Positions 7,466 through 16,015 of a stretch of 64,000 bases of DNA are shown here, in pieces. Both the position numbers and the translations under genes were made by a program. The DNA is from Capnocytophaga catalasegens (GTDB taxonomy: Bacteria; Bacteroidota; Bacteroidia; Flavobacteriales; Flavobacteriaceae). The DNA lies in contig NZ_BPMA01000044.1 of assembly GCF_026005215.1 (NCBI RefSeq), positions 1 to 64,000 on the forward strand. Reading direction: 5' to 3'. A model generated the notes under the pieces. That model saw only the letters and a program-made list of their open reading frames with translations, was not told the origin of the DNA and did no database searches. Every line of letters begins with the position of its first letter. The first letter of the stretch is position 1.

Positions 7466-9721
7466 TTAATCTTCTTTGTTGAAAAAATTTTTAAACAATT
7501 TTAGTTCTTCCCAAGAGAAAGTTTCGCCTACTTGTTCTTTGATTTGAGTTAATGTAGTCTCTTCTTCTGCTTTTTCAAAAACGACTGCAAGTTCGCGTAT
7601 TTTTTCAGAAGAAAGAATCTCATTGAGTTGTATTTTTCCTTCTTTTACTAACAAACCTAAGTGTCTGTAAATGGTTGCTAATGAGAGCTTTCGCTCTCTG
7701 GCGATTTCTTCCAAAGGTATTTTTTTCTTCCAAAGTTCCCAAGTTTGATATTGGGTAGCTATTTTTCCTGTTTTTTCAGTTTTTTTATTCTTTTGTTTTT
7801 TATCTTGTTCCAGATTGAGTTTCTGAATACTTAGCTCATCATAGATTTTTTGTAGCAAATTCGATTTGTAATCGCTAATTTTTTTCCACGAGAGGGACTC
7901 TTTGGTTAGGTTTTCATCTTCGCAAATTGCTTTCAAAAAAACTTCAGTTTTGAGTAAGCGAAAAACAACCTGAGTTTGTATTTCTTCAAGTTCGGCAAGT
8001 TCTTCATGAAATTGTTTTACATTTTTTGATGAAGAAACCTCAGCTTGTGTGCGCAAAATCTGATAAGTAAGGTCGTCTAAAACAGGGAAAAAGTAAGTTT
8101 TTGCTTTTTCAAATCGTTCCAAAATAAAATACAAATCGATATGTGTTTCTGAAAAAAGGAATTGTAGTTGGCGTGAAAATTTCTGAGAATGAGCAATAAT
8201 TTCATTTACTTTTTGAGTTTGTCTTTTTGCCCAATCTTTATATTTACTTTTATTACTTCGTTCACTTTCAGCTTTGTACGAATTGGCATGCCAAAACCAT
8301 TTATTGGATAGTTCTTCCCAGTCGAAAGCACTTATTACTTGTTTTTCAAGGTATTTTTTCTTCTGAACAGAAAACTCCCAATGTAAAGTGTTTTCATTGG
8401 CTTTGGTTTGTGCATAATCTTGTACGTCATTGGAAGTCTGTATATTATTAGTCGAAATAGATGACAATAAGACCAGTCCGTTTAAAGAACGCAGGCGAGA
8501 TAGAGCCACATAGGCTTGACCGGGAGCAAAAACGCCACCTAAATCTATAATGGCTTTATCGAAGGTAAGTCCTTGACTTTTGTGTATTGTAATAGCCCAT
8601 GCTATACGTAAGGGATATTGAGTAAAAGTTCCTAAGATTTCTTCAACAATATCATTTGTTTTGGGATTGGTTCGGTAGCGAATATTTTGCCATTCGTACT
8701 TTTGTACTTCGATTGTCGTATTTTCGTCAGCAAGTTTTACCAAAATTTCTTCTTCAGAAAGCGAAACAATTGTACCAATTTTTCCATTAAAAAAGCGTTT
8801 TTCGGGTGAAGTATCATTCTTGACAAACATTACTTGCGCTCCTTTTTTCAAAGTGAGAATTTTGTCAATCGGATAGATATATTCAGGAAAATCATCAATG
8901 ATTTCTGCCTGATATTGATATGCTTTTTCGGGTAATTCGTCCAATGCTTCCTTATTTATTTTGTCTGCTTTGATGTTGTGTGTAGTCAGGGTTATGTACC
9001 CATCTTTTTTGTTCGATTTGAAATTAGGTTGCACATATTTGTTTAGAATTTGTATATCGTTAGTCTCTATTTTGTTGTTTCTCAAATGGTTAAGAATTGA
9101 CAAGAAATGTATATCTGATTGACGATACACCTTGTCAAGTTCAATATACAACAACGGATTTTGTTCAATAACTTTGGAATGAAAGAAAAATATTCCTTTG
9201 TAAAAATGTTGTAAAATATTCCATTCTTCATTTTTTACCACAGGAGGTAATTGTAACAAATCTCCAACAAAAAGCACTTGAACACCACCAAAAGGTTGTT
9301 TATTTTTTCGTACAAATTGCAGCATATAATCCATTGCGTCTAACACATCAGCACGAAGCATACTCACTTCATCAACTATCAAGAGTTCTAAATTGATAAT
9401 AATTTTCCGTTTATTTCGATGCATTTTGAAATGCTTTTGCAACGAATGTCTGTTTTCGAATCGAATATTTCCTTCTACCACAGGCGGATTGGTTATTGTT
9501 GGCAAAAATGAAGCGAAAGGTAATTGAAATAGAGAGTGTATGGTTACTCCTCGTGCGTTGAGCGCAGCAATCCCAGTTGGGGCAACCACGATTGTGTTTT
9601 TGTAAGTTGAACTGATAATTTGGTGCAAAAGCGTTGTTTTCCCTGTTCCTGCTTTTCCTGTTAAGAACAACGAACGATTGGTTTGATTGATGAAATTTAG
9701 AATGTAATCAGAAGGATTCAA
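7466..9721 (-). CDS. PIF1/RecD2-like superfamily 1 helicase with C-terminal HTH
   Basis: This 751-aa protein has Walker A GKAGTGKT (residues 22-29), Walker B LLIVDEVSML, and the late helicase motif VALSRLRSL. The region after the motor is alpha-helical. The C-terminal part contains a helix-turn-helix-like segment (IPLEEIARERKLSLATIYRH). The architecture matches the bacterial PIF1-like helicases of Bacteroidota, which probably act in DNA replication or repair. The frame has no ATG near the start: a TAG lies two codons upstream of a TTG at 9721, and homology starts there, so TTG is the likely start. The gene begins 13 nt after the stop of the upstream 484-aa gene, suggesting co-transcription. 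Confidence 0.85.
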   Translation of the reverse strand: MNPSDYILNFINQTNRSLFLTGKAGTGKTTLLHQIISSTYKNTIVVAPTGIAALNARGVTIHSLFQLPFASFLPTITNPPVVEGNIRFENRHSLQKHFKMHRNKRKIIINLELLIVDEVSMLRADVLDAMDYMLQFVRKNKQPFGGVQVLFVGDLLQLPPVVKNEEWNILQHFYKGIFFFHSKVIEQNPLLYIELDKVYRQSDIHFLSILNHLRNNKIETNDIQILNKYVQPNFKSNKKDGYITLTTHNIKADKINKEALDELPEKAYQYQAEIIDDFPEYIYPIDKILTLKKGAQVMFVKNDTSPEKRFFNGKIGTIVSLSEEEILVKLADENTTIEVQKYEWQNIRYRTNPKTNDIVEEILGTFTQYPLRIAWAITIHKSQGLTFDKAIIDLGGVFAPGQAYVALSRLRSLNGLVLLSSISTNNIQTSNDVQDYAQTKANENTLHWEFSVQKKKYLEKQVISAFDWEELSNKWFWHANSYKAESERSNKSKYKDWAKRQTQKVNEIIAHSQKFSRQLQFLFSETHIDLYFILERFEKAKTYFFPVLDDLTYQILRTQAEVSSSKNVKQFHEELAELEEIQTQVVFRLLKTEVFLKAICEDENLTKESLSWKKISDYKSNLLQKIYDELSIQKLNLEQDKKQKNKKTEKTGKIATQYQTWELWKKKIPLEEIARERKLSLATIYRHLGLLVKEGKIQLNEILSSEKIRELAVVFEKAEEETTLTQIKEQVGETFSWEELKLFKNFFNKED

Positions 9722-9734
9722 AAGCTATATTATT

Positions 9735-11189
9735 TTATGTGTTCTGTTTATTGATATTTTTTTTCCAACCAAAAAGATGATTTTCTTCTATCATTTGAGC
9801 AACGCCTTGTGGAACCATATTTTTCCAGTCTGACTTGCCATTTTCTATTTTTTTGAAAAGTTCGCGTGAGAAAATATTTAAATAACTTTCTGTATAATCT
9901 TTAATATCAACTACTTTTTCGTTGAATTTGAAGAATTTGTACAATTCTTTAAGATGTGGTTTTACTCTCAGATTATCGCTAGTTAGTATTTGATTGGTTT
10001 GTATATCACGCATTGGGTAAAGATAAATCTTAATATCGCGGAAAAATAATTTACCAAAGGCCTCCAAAATACCTCCGCCCAAGTTGGTATAATAATCTTC
10101 ATCAAAAATAGCTAAAAAGTTGCTCACTCCCATTACCAATCCCATACGTTCTTTGGTATAATTGGACAGATATTCAACCAAGCGATAATATTCTTTAAAA
10201 TTAGAAATCAGTACTTTATATCCGAGTGCGCACAATATTTGTACGCGGTGCATAAAATCTATTTCGTCTATTTCTCCTAGTTCTTTCAAATTTGAAAGGG
10301 TTAGTTCAAAGATAACTTCAGTTTTTTGTGGATTTACATTTGTTTCTTGTAGAAATATTTGTAATGATTTTTCAAGCATTTCGATATTAACCAGCGTTAC
10401 AGGGCGAAAAGTTCCTCTAAGGGTCAGGATATTCTTTCTGTAGAGTTCTTCGGCAGGGTGCAAATTATTTCCATCAGGACCAAAGAGAACTGCTTCGGTT
10501 GTTTCGTTTTTGATAAGTTGTAAACTCATCAAGCGATTATCAATATTGCGATAATGCGGACCAGAGAAGTTTATCATATCAATTTCAATTGCTGTTTTAT
10601 CAATATGGTCGTATAGGTGTTTTATAATCTGCTCAGGTTCATTAGTTTTGTAAAAAGCACTATGTATGAGATTAACGCCCAGTTTGCCGAGAGTTTCTTG
10701 TTGTGCACGTGCTTCCGTTTGATGAAAACGAATATGGAGAATGATATCATTATAATCTTCATCGGGAGCCATTTGAAAACGTATTCCTACCCAACCATGA
10801 CCTTTGAAACGTTTAGCAAAATCAATAGTTGTAACCGTATTGGCATAGGTGAAAAATAATTTTTCAGGGTGTTCGTTTCTAGGCAAACGTTCTTCAAGTA
10901 GATTGGTTTCGTGTTGAAGCATTTTTTTGAGTCTGCTTTCGGTTACATAACGTCCATTTTTGTCAGCCCCATATAGGGCATCACTAAAATTTTTATCATA
11001 GGCACTTACAGCCTTGGCTATTGTACCCGAAGCACCTCCAACTCGAAAGAAATGTCGCACCGTTTCTTGTCCTGCACCTATTTCAGAAAAGGTTCCATAG
11101 AAGTTTTTATTCAAATTGATACGCAGTGCTTTGGCGCTAATCGAAGGAATATCTTCAAAATTACCATTATTTTTAGCCCACTCTTCCAT
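9735..11189 (-). CDS. Conserved protein of unknown function (often mis-named in databases)
   Basis: This is a 484-aa soluble protein with no signal peptide or membrane segment. Its N-terminal region contains YGTFSEIGAGQETVRHFF and GGASGTIAKAVSAYD, a pattern I recognise from a broadly distributed bacterial family. From memory, database labels for that family (TonB-dependent receptor, nicotinate-nucleotide adenylyltransferase) do not fit what is seen here. There is no barrel and no nucleotidyltransferase HxGH motif. The glycine-rich start could be a nucleotide-binding loop, but this is inference. It lies directly upstream of the PIF1-like helicase on the same strand. A -7 box is at 11210-11217. 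Confidence 0.8.
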   Translation of the reverse strand: MEEWAKNNGNFEDIPSISAKALRINLNKNFYGTFSEIGAGQETVRHFFRVGGASGTIAKAVSAYDKNFSDALYGADKNGRYVTESRLKKMLQHETNLLEERLPRNEHPEKLFFTYANTVTTIDFAKRFKGHGWVGIRFQMAPDEDYNDIILHIRFHQTEARAQQETLGKLGVNLIHSAFYKTNEPEQIIKHLYDHIDKTAIEIDMINFSGPHYRNIDNRLMSLQLIKNETTEAVLFGPDGNNLHPAEELYRKNILTLRGTFRPVTLVNIEMLEKSLQIFLQETNVNPQKTEVIFELTLSNLKELGEIDEIDFMHRVQILCALGYKVLISNFKEYYRLVEYLSNYTKERMGLVMGVSNFLAIFDEDYYTNLGGGILEAFGKLFFRDIKIYLYPMRDIQTNQILTSDNLRVKPHLKELYKFFKFNEKVVDIKDYTESYLNIFSRELFKKIENGKSDWKNMVPQGVAQMIEENHLFGWKKNINKQNT

Positions 11190-11209
11190 AATATAATTAT
11201 ATTGATATG

Positions 11210-11217
11210 CAAAAGTA
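11210..11217 (-). promoter_or_regulatory. Promoter -7 box of the 484-aa gene and helicase operon
   Basis: On the minus strand this reads TACTTTTG, a match to TAnnTTTG, 20 nt before the ATG at 11189. No -33 TTG is seen at the expected spacing. Confidence 0.5.
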
Positions 11218-11410
11218 CTATTTTTTTATTATATGAGGTTGTTTTTCTTGTAACAATCTAAAATTAGTTTTTATAAACAGATTCTGTTTTAAAAGATAAG
11301 TTGTTTTTTTTATAAAAAATGAAAGATAAAAATTATTATTGAGAATCAGTATGTTAAGATTTAGTTTTAAAGAAAAATAAATTTTATGATTCTTTCCCAA
11401 AGAATATTGC

Positions 11411-11418
11411 TATATTTG
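11411..11418 (+). promoter_or_regulatory. Promoter -7 box of bioB
   Basis: TATATTTG matches the consensus and lies 21 nt before the bioB ATG. A -33 TTG is not evident. I see no clear biotin-operator palindrome. Confidence 0.5.
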
Positions 11419-11439
11419 TACTCTCAAACAAGTAACTAA

Positions 11440-12534
11440 ATGAGCGAAATACGACATAATTGGACTAAGGATGAGATATTGAGAATATATAACAAGCCTC
11501 TAATGGATTTGCTATACGAAGCAGCAACAATTCATCGTAAGTATCACGACCCCAATACGATACAAGTTTCAACTTTAATTTCTGTAAAAACAGGAGGTTG
11601 TTCCGAAGATTGCGGATATTGCGCCCAAGCGGCTCGTTATCATACGCATGTAGAGGCAGAAGGATTGCTTACTGTTCCTCAAGTGAAAGCCCAAGCTCTC
11701 AGAGCTAAGTCAGCAGGAAGTTCTCGAGTATGTATGGGGGCTGCTTGGCGCAATGTGAAAGATGGACCAGAGTTCGATCAAGTACTCGAAATGGTTCGTA
11801 CTATCAATAAGTTGGATATGGAAGTATGTTGTACCCTGGGTATGATTACTGAAAATCAAGCACAACGACTCTCAGAAGCAGGGCTTTATGCCTATAATCA
11901 TAATTTGGATACATCGGAGGAATACTATAAAGAAGTCATTTCGACTCGTGGGTATGAAGACCGATTGCAAACGATTGAAAATGTACGAAAAACCAATATA
12001 ACCGTATGTAGTGGAGGTATTATCGGAATGGGCGAATCGGTTGAAGATAGAGCAAGTATGCTTGTTTCGTTATCAACATTGTATCCACAACCTGAATCGG
12101 TACCTATCAATGCTTTGGTTGCTGTGGAAGGAACGCCCTTGGAAGACCAAAAACCTGTTGAAATATGGGAAATGATACGAATGATTGCTACAACCCGAAT
12201 TGTAATGCCAACAACCCAAATAAGGCTTTCGGCAGGACGTACGCACATCAGTAGAGAAGGGCAGGCGATGTGTTTCTTTGCGGGAGCGAATTCTATTTTT
12301 GCAGGAGATAAACTTTTAACTACTCCCAATCCTGATATTGCGGAAGATATGCGTATGTTTGAAATTTTGGGAATGCGACCTCAAAAACCATTTGAAACAC
12401 ACCCGCAGCCGCAGACCATTGAAGCCGAAGATTCACAATATCCATCCTTGGGCGAAAAACCTAAGTGGAGTCGCCCTTCACATAAGATAGAACGCAACGA
12501 AAAGGCACGCATCAAAAAAGAAAAAATATCGTAA
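11440..12534 (+). CDS. bioB: Biotin synthase
   Basis: This 364-aa radical SAM enzyme converts dethiobiotin to biotin. The radical SAM cluster cysteines are C54, C58 and C61 (CSEDCGYC), followed by AQAARYHT. The later signatures VCCTLGM, YNHNLDTS and RLSAGR are all present, and the arginine in the last is a known cluster ligand. The C-terminal 30 residues are charged and lysine-rich, which is a slight extension. No other bio gene is in the window, so it stands alone with its own terminator. Confidence 0.96.
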   Translation: MSEIRHNWTKDEILRIYNKPLMDLLYEAATIHRKYHDPNTIQVSTLISVKTGGCSEDCGYCAQAARYHTHVEAEGLLTVPQVKAQALRAKSAGSSRVCMGAAWRNVKDGPEFDQVLEMVRTINKLDMEVCCTLGMITENQAQRLSEAGLYAYNHNLDTSEEYYKEVISTRGYEDRLQTIENVRKTNITVCSGGIIGMGESVEDRASMLVSLSTLYPQPESVPINALVAVEGTPLEDQKPVEIWEMIRMIATTRIVMPTTQIRLSAGRTHISREGQAMCFFAGANSIFAGDKLLTTPNPDIAEDMRMFEILGMRPQKPFETHPQPQTIEAEDSQYPSLGEKPKWSRPSHKIERNEKARIKKEKIS

Positions 12535-12541
12535 ATATACA

Positions 12542-12575
12542 AACCCTAACAGATTGTTTGTTAGGGTTATTGTTT
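12542..12575 (+). terminator. Terminator of bioB
   Basis: A perfect 10-bp stem, AACCCTAACA (12542-12551) and TGTTAGGGTT (12559-12568), has a 7-nt loop and is followed by a T-rich stretch. The next gene starts only 19 nt beyond it. Confidence 0.8.
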
Positions 12576-12594
12576 AATAAAAATCAATTTTTTT

Positions 12595-14847
12595 ATGAGA
12601 AAAATATATCTGTTGGCATTTCTTTTATGTAATCAGTTAGTAATTGGGCAATCACCAGCCGAATATGTAAATCCATTTATTGGAACTTCTAATTTTGGAG
12701 CGACACACCCAGGGGCTATTTCGCCACGAGGAATGCTAAGTATTTCACCTTTTAATGTGGCTTTTGACAAAAAGCAATTCAATAGCGAACTTGAAAAAGA
12801 TAGTCGATGGCTCTCAAATCCGTATGTGAATGAAAATAAATTCCTTACCGGATTTACTCACGTGAATATGAGTGGAGTAGGTTGTCCCGAGTTAGGAGTG
12901 ATTAACTTAATGCCAACTATGGGAGACCTAAAAACCAATCATTTAGAATACGGAACAACATATAAAAATGAAAAGGCATCAGCAGGATATTATAGCGTAG
13001 AACTTGATAAATATAATATTAAAGCTGAAATGACAGCTCATATTCGTTCAGGAATTAGTAGCTATTCATTCCCAAAAGGAGATGCTAATATATTGATTAA
13101 CTTAGGGTTGGGACTTACCAATGAACAAGGAGCTATGGTGAAAATAGTTTCTCCTACTGAAATAGAAGGTTTGCGAATGGTTGGCTCGTTTTGTTATAAT
13201 AGTCCCGAAAGAGCGTATCCTGTGTATTTTGTAGCGAAATTTTCTCGCCCAGCCGATGATTATGGTATTTGGCAAGGGCATAATAAATATGATGGAGTAG
13301 AAGCACAATGGATGCTTTACAACGGAAAAACACGTATAAAAGAACGCTTTGATAGAGAAGTTGTTGGTGATAGTATAGGTACATATTTCCGTTATCACTT
13401 TAATGAACCTACAAAAGTAGAAGTTAAGATTGGAATTTCGTATGTAAGTATTGCTAATGCACGTGAAAATTTGCAGAAAGAAATTAGTAATCAATCTTTT
13501 GAACAAGTATATCAACAGACAAAAAATCGTTGGAACGAATTGCTTTCACGTGCCGAAATACAAGGAGGGGCACAAGAACAAAAAACAATTTTTTATACCG
13601 CTTTGTACCATTCGCTCATTCATCCTAATACTTTGAATGATATCAATGGACAATATCCAGAGGCAGGAAATAACAAAATAGGAAAGACACAAACTACTCG
13701 ATATACAACTTTTTCTCTGTGGGATACTTATCGAAATTATCATCAATTGATGACACTTTTGTATCCTGAGCAACAACTTGATATGGTGCGAAGTATGTTA
13801 GATATTTATGACCAAAGTGGTTGGCTTCCAAAGTGGGAACTGAATTCGACCGAGACTTTTACTATGGTGGGCGACCCTGCTTCTATTGTTTTGGCAGATA
13901 CTTACCTTCGTGGGCTTACTGATTTTGATGTTGAAAAAGCCTATCAGGCAATGTGTAAAGGGGCTGAAACTACCGAAAATAATCCGCTTCGTCCTGGTTT
14001 AAAAGAATATTTGCAGAAAGGATATTTGAGCGTACAAGGTGGTGTTGAAGGACCTGTTTCTACCACACAAGAATATAATATTGCTGATTTTGCCATTGCT
14101 CAATTAGCCAAAAAAATAGGAAAAACAACTGATTATAAACGATTTATAAATCAGTCTGTTTCTTATCGAAAGTTTTTTAATCCTAAGTGGAATTTACTTC
14201 AACCTAAAAATGCCGATGGGTCTTGGTACGAACCTTTTAATCCAGATAGTGGTGCCAATTTTGAAAAAAATGTGGGCTACATAGAGGGTAATGCTTGGCA
14301 ATATGCTTTTATGGTTTCACACGATGTAAAAGGACTTATTAAATTGATGAAAGGAGAAACTAATTTTGTCAAAAATTTGAATCATATTTTTGAAAGTGGG
14401 CAGTTTGATATGGCAAACGAACCCGATATGGGCTATCCGTTTTTGTACAATTATGTCAAAGGAAATGAATGGCTTACACAAAAACGAGTTGATGAACTGC
14501 TCAAGACTTATTTCAGAAATATTCCAGCAGGACTACCTGGCAATGATGATACAGGAACCATGTCTGCTTGGGCTGTTTATAGTATGATGGGCTTTTATCC
14601 AATAGTTCCCGCAGAGCCTATTTATACGCTTTCTGCTCCTAAATTTACCGAAATAATATTACATCTCAATCCCATGTTTTATCCGAATAAAACACTGAAA
14701 ATCAAATCGAATGCTTCTGAAAAGAATATATATATTGACAAGATTTTTATTGACGGAAAGCAATACAATTCTTATTTTATTACCGATGAAATGTTGAAAA
14801 AAATAAATGAAATTCGTTTTGAACTAACCGATACACCGAAGCGGTAA
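12595..14847 (+). CDS. GH92 family alpha-mannosidase, exported
   Basis: This is a 750-aa protein with a signal peptide (about residues 1-18, ending VIGQ). The mature N-terminus reads YVNPFIGTSNFGATHPGA, and the C-terminal part contains EPDMGYPFLYNY and GNDDTGTMSAWAVYSMMGF. These are hallmarks of GH92 calcium-dependent exo-alpha-mannosidases, which trim mannose from glycans. Export to the periplasm or surface is expected. No lipobox or type IX C-terminal domain is obvious. The gene lies between intrinsic terminators and has no SusC/SusD pair beside it. Host or yeast glycan scavenging is plausible but inferred. Confidence 0.92.
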   Translation: MRKIYLLAFLLCNQLVIGQSPAEYVNPFIGTSNFGATHPGAISPRGMLSISPFNVAFDKKQFNSELEKDSRWLSNPYVNENKFLTGFTHVNMSGVGCPELGVINLMPTMGDLKTNHLEYGTTYKNEKASAGYYSVELDKYNIKAEMTAHIRSGISSYSFPKGDANILINLGLGLTNEQGAMVKIVSPTEIEGLRMVGSFCYNSPERAYPVYFVAKFSRPADDYGIWQGHNKYDGVEAQWMLYNGKTRIKERFDREVVGDSIGTYFRYHFNEPTKVEVKIGISYVSIANARENLQKEISNQSFEQVYQQTKNRWNELLSRAEIQGGAQEQKTIFYTALYHSLIHPNTLNDINGQYPEAGNNKIGKTQTTRYTTFSLWDTYRNYHQLMTLLYPEQQLDMVRSMLDIYDQSGWLPKWELNSTETFTMVGDPASIVLADTYLRGLTDFDVEKAYQAMCKGAETTENNPLRPGLKEYLQKGYLSVQGGVEGPVSTTQEYNIADFAIAQLAKKIGKTTDYKRFINQSVSYRKFFNPKWNLLQPKNADGSWYEPFNPDSGANFEKNVGYIEGNAWQYAFMVSHDVKGLIKLMKGETNFVKNLNHIFESGQFDMANEPDMGYPFLYNYVKGNEWLTQKRVDELLKTYFRNIPAGLPGNDDTGTMSAWAVYSMMGFYPIVPAEPIYTLSAPKFTEIILHLNPMFYPNKTLKIKSNASEKNIYIDKIFIDGKQYNSYFITDEMLKKINEIRFELTDTPKR

Positions 14848-14874
14848 ATTTTTATATAGCGAAGATATAAATAA

Positions 14875-14917
14875 AAAATCCCTTTCAAAATACATTTACA
14901 TGAAAGGGATTTTTTTC
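14875..14917. terminator. Bidirectional terminator between GH92 and the GH16 pseudogene
   Basis: An 11-bp stem, AATCCCTTTCA (14877-14887) and TGAAAGGGATT (14901-14911), is flanked by A-rich sequence on the left and T-rich sequence on the right. It could serve both convergent genes. Confidence 0.8.
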
Positions 14918-14987
14918 TAAATTCTTTTTGTTTATTTTCAAAAAGTGTTGATGCCTTTGATATTAAGAATTTTACAAATGAAGTAGA

Positions 14988-15994
14988 TTATTTTTGTCGT
15001 ACAAAAACGCGAAGCCAATCTATGTCCATGGTAACATTCTGAAGATCAGGATTATGATCTTCGGGATAACCAACACCTGCGTTTGAACCACCTATTTGTC
15101 CAGTAATAGCTACGTCCCACGTTGTATTTTCTATTCCTTCTTCAAATGCTTCAGTTATAAATGAATTGTATCTATCTCCATAATCGATTGTTTTCCAAGT
15201 ATCTGTGATTTCTCTGTCAAGCAAGAAACTAATAATAGCATGCCTTTTTGGATCATTTGGGTCAGGGTCTACCTGCACGCCATATACGTGATAATCCTCA
15301 GAAGGATTAAAATTAAGTATGGTAAACGGATTTTTATTTTGATTTATATGAGTTTTCTGCGTTTCACTATTGAACATATGCAAGGTTTGGTTTATTTGCA
15401 ATTTGTTTGGTGTAGTCTGATAGTGTTTGTAGAATATTTCTAAAATATCTAATTCAGCTTTACTAGCACCCCTTATAATGTCGAAGCCATAACGCCATCC
15501 ATACGCCATATTCGTAAGGAACTTTGGCTTTAATTTCAATTCGTGAAAATAAAGGATAAAACTTACTAGGATTGCTGTTATAATTTTTTGCATCACGACT
15601 TGATAAGACTCCTGACCACCAACCTGGACGATGTTTTTCGGGTTCATACGTAGTAGCAGGCGGATTATCATCACGAGTAGCGGTAATTCGTACCACTTTT
15701 TTCCCTTGATCATCGATAAAACTTATTTGTTCTTTTCGATAAGTTTGTAACATTCCTTGTTTTTGTCCATAACGTTTATTAAAGGTATACTCATCTCCAT
15801 AAATACCCCAATAGGAATGATCTATTTCCTTGTTATTAAACTTCATCTCCGTCGTAGTAAACCCATCCCTGAGGAGCTTCTTTTTGCAACGGATGCTCTT
15901 CAACTTGTTGCCCATTGTCAACATCTTTTCTGCACGATATAAAACTAATACCGACACATAATAAAAGGATTTTGTAAAACGATTTTGTACTCAT
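14988..15994 (-). pseudogene. GH16 family beta-glucanase-like lipoprotein, broken by two single-base insertions
   Basis: Three reading frames together give one GH16 protein. The first frame starts at 15994 and encodes a lipoprotein signal (LLLCVGISFISC), then runs to YYDGDEV and a stop near 15838. The second frame continues from about 15841 with FNNKEIDHSYWGIYGDEYTF and ends in VWMALWLRHYKG and a stop near 15463. The third continues with GASKAELDILEIFY to the end. ELDILE is the GH16 catalytic ExDxxE motif and is intact. The first shift can be placed as an extra T in the run at 15838-15840 (or an extra G at 15841). The second can be placed as an extra G in a GGGG run near 15475. It starts 21 nt after the sprA stop. 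It is either a recent pseudogene or two sequencing errors. Confidence 0.85.
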
Positions 15995-16015
15995 TGTATT
16001 TGTTATTTATATTAT

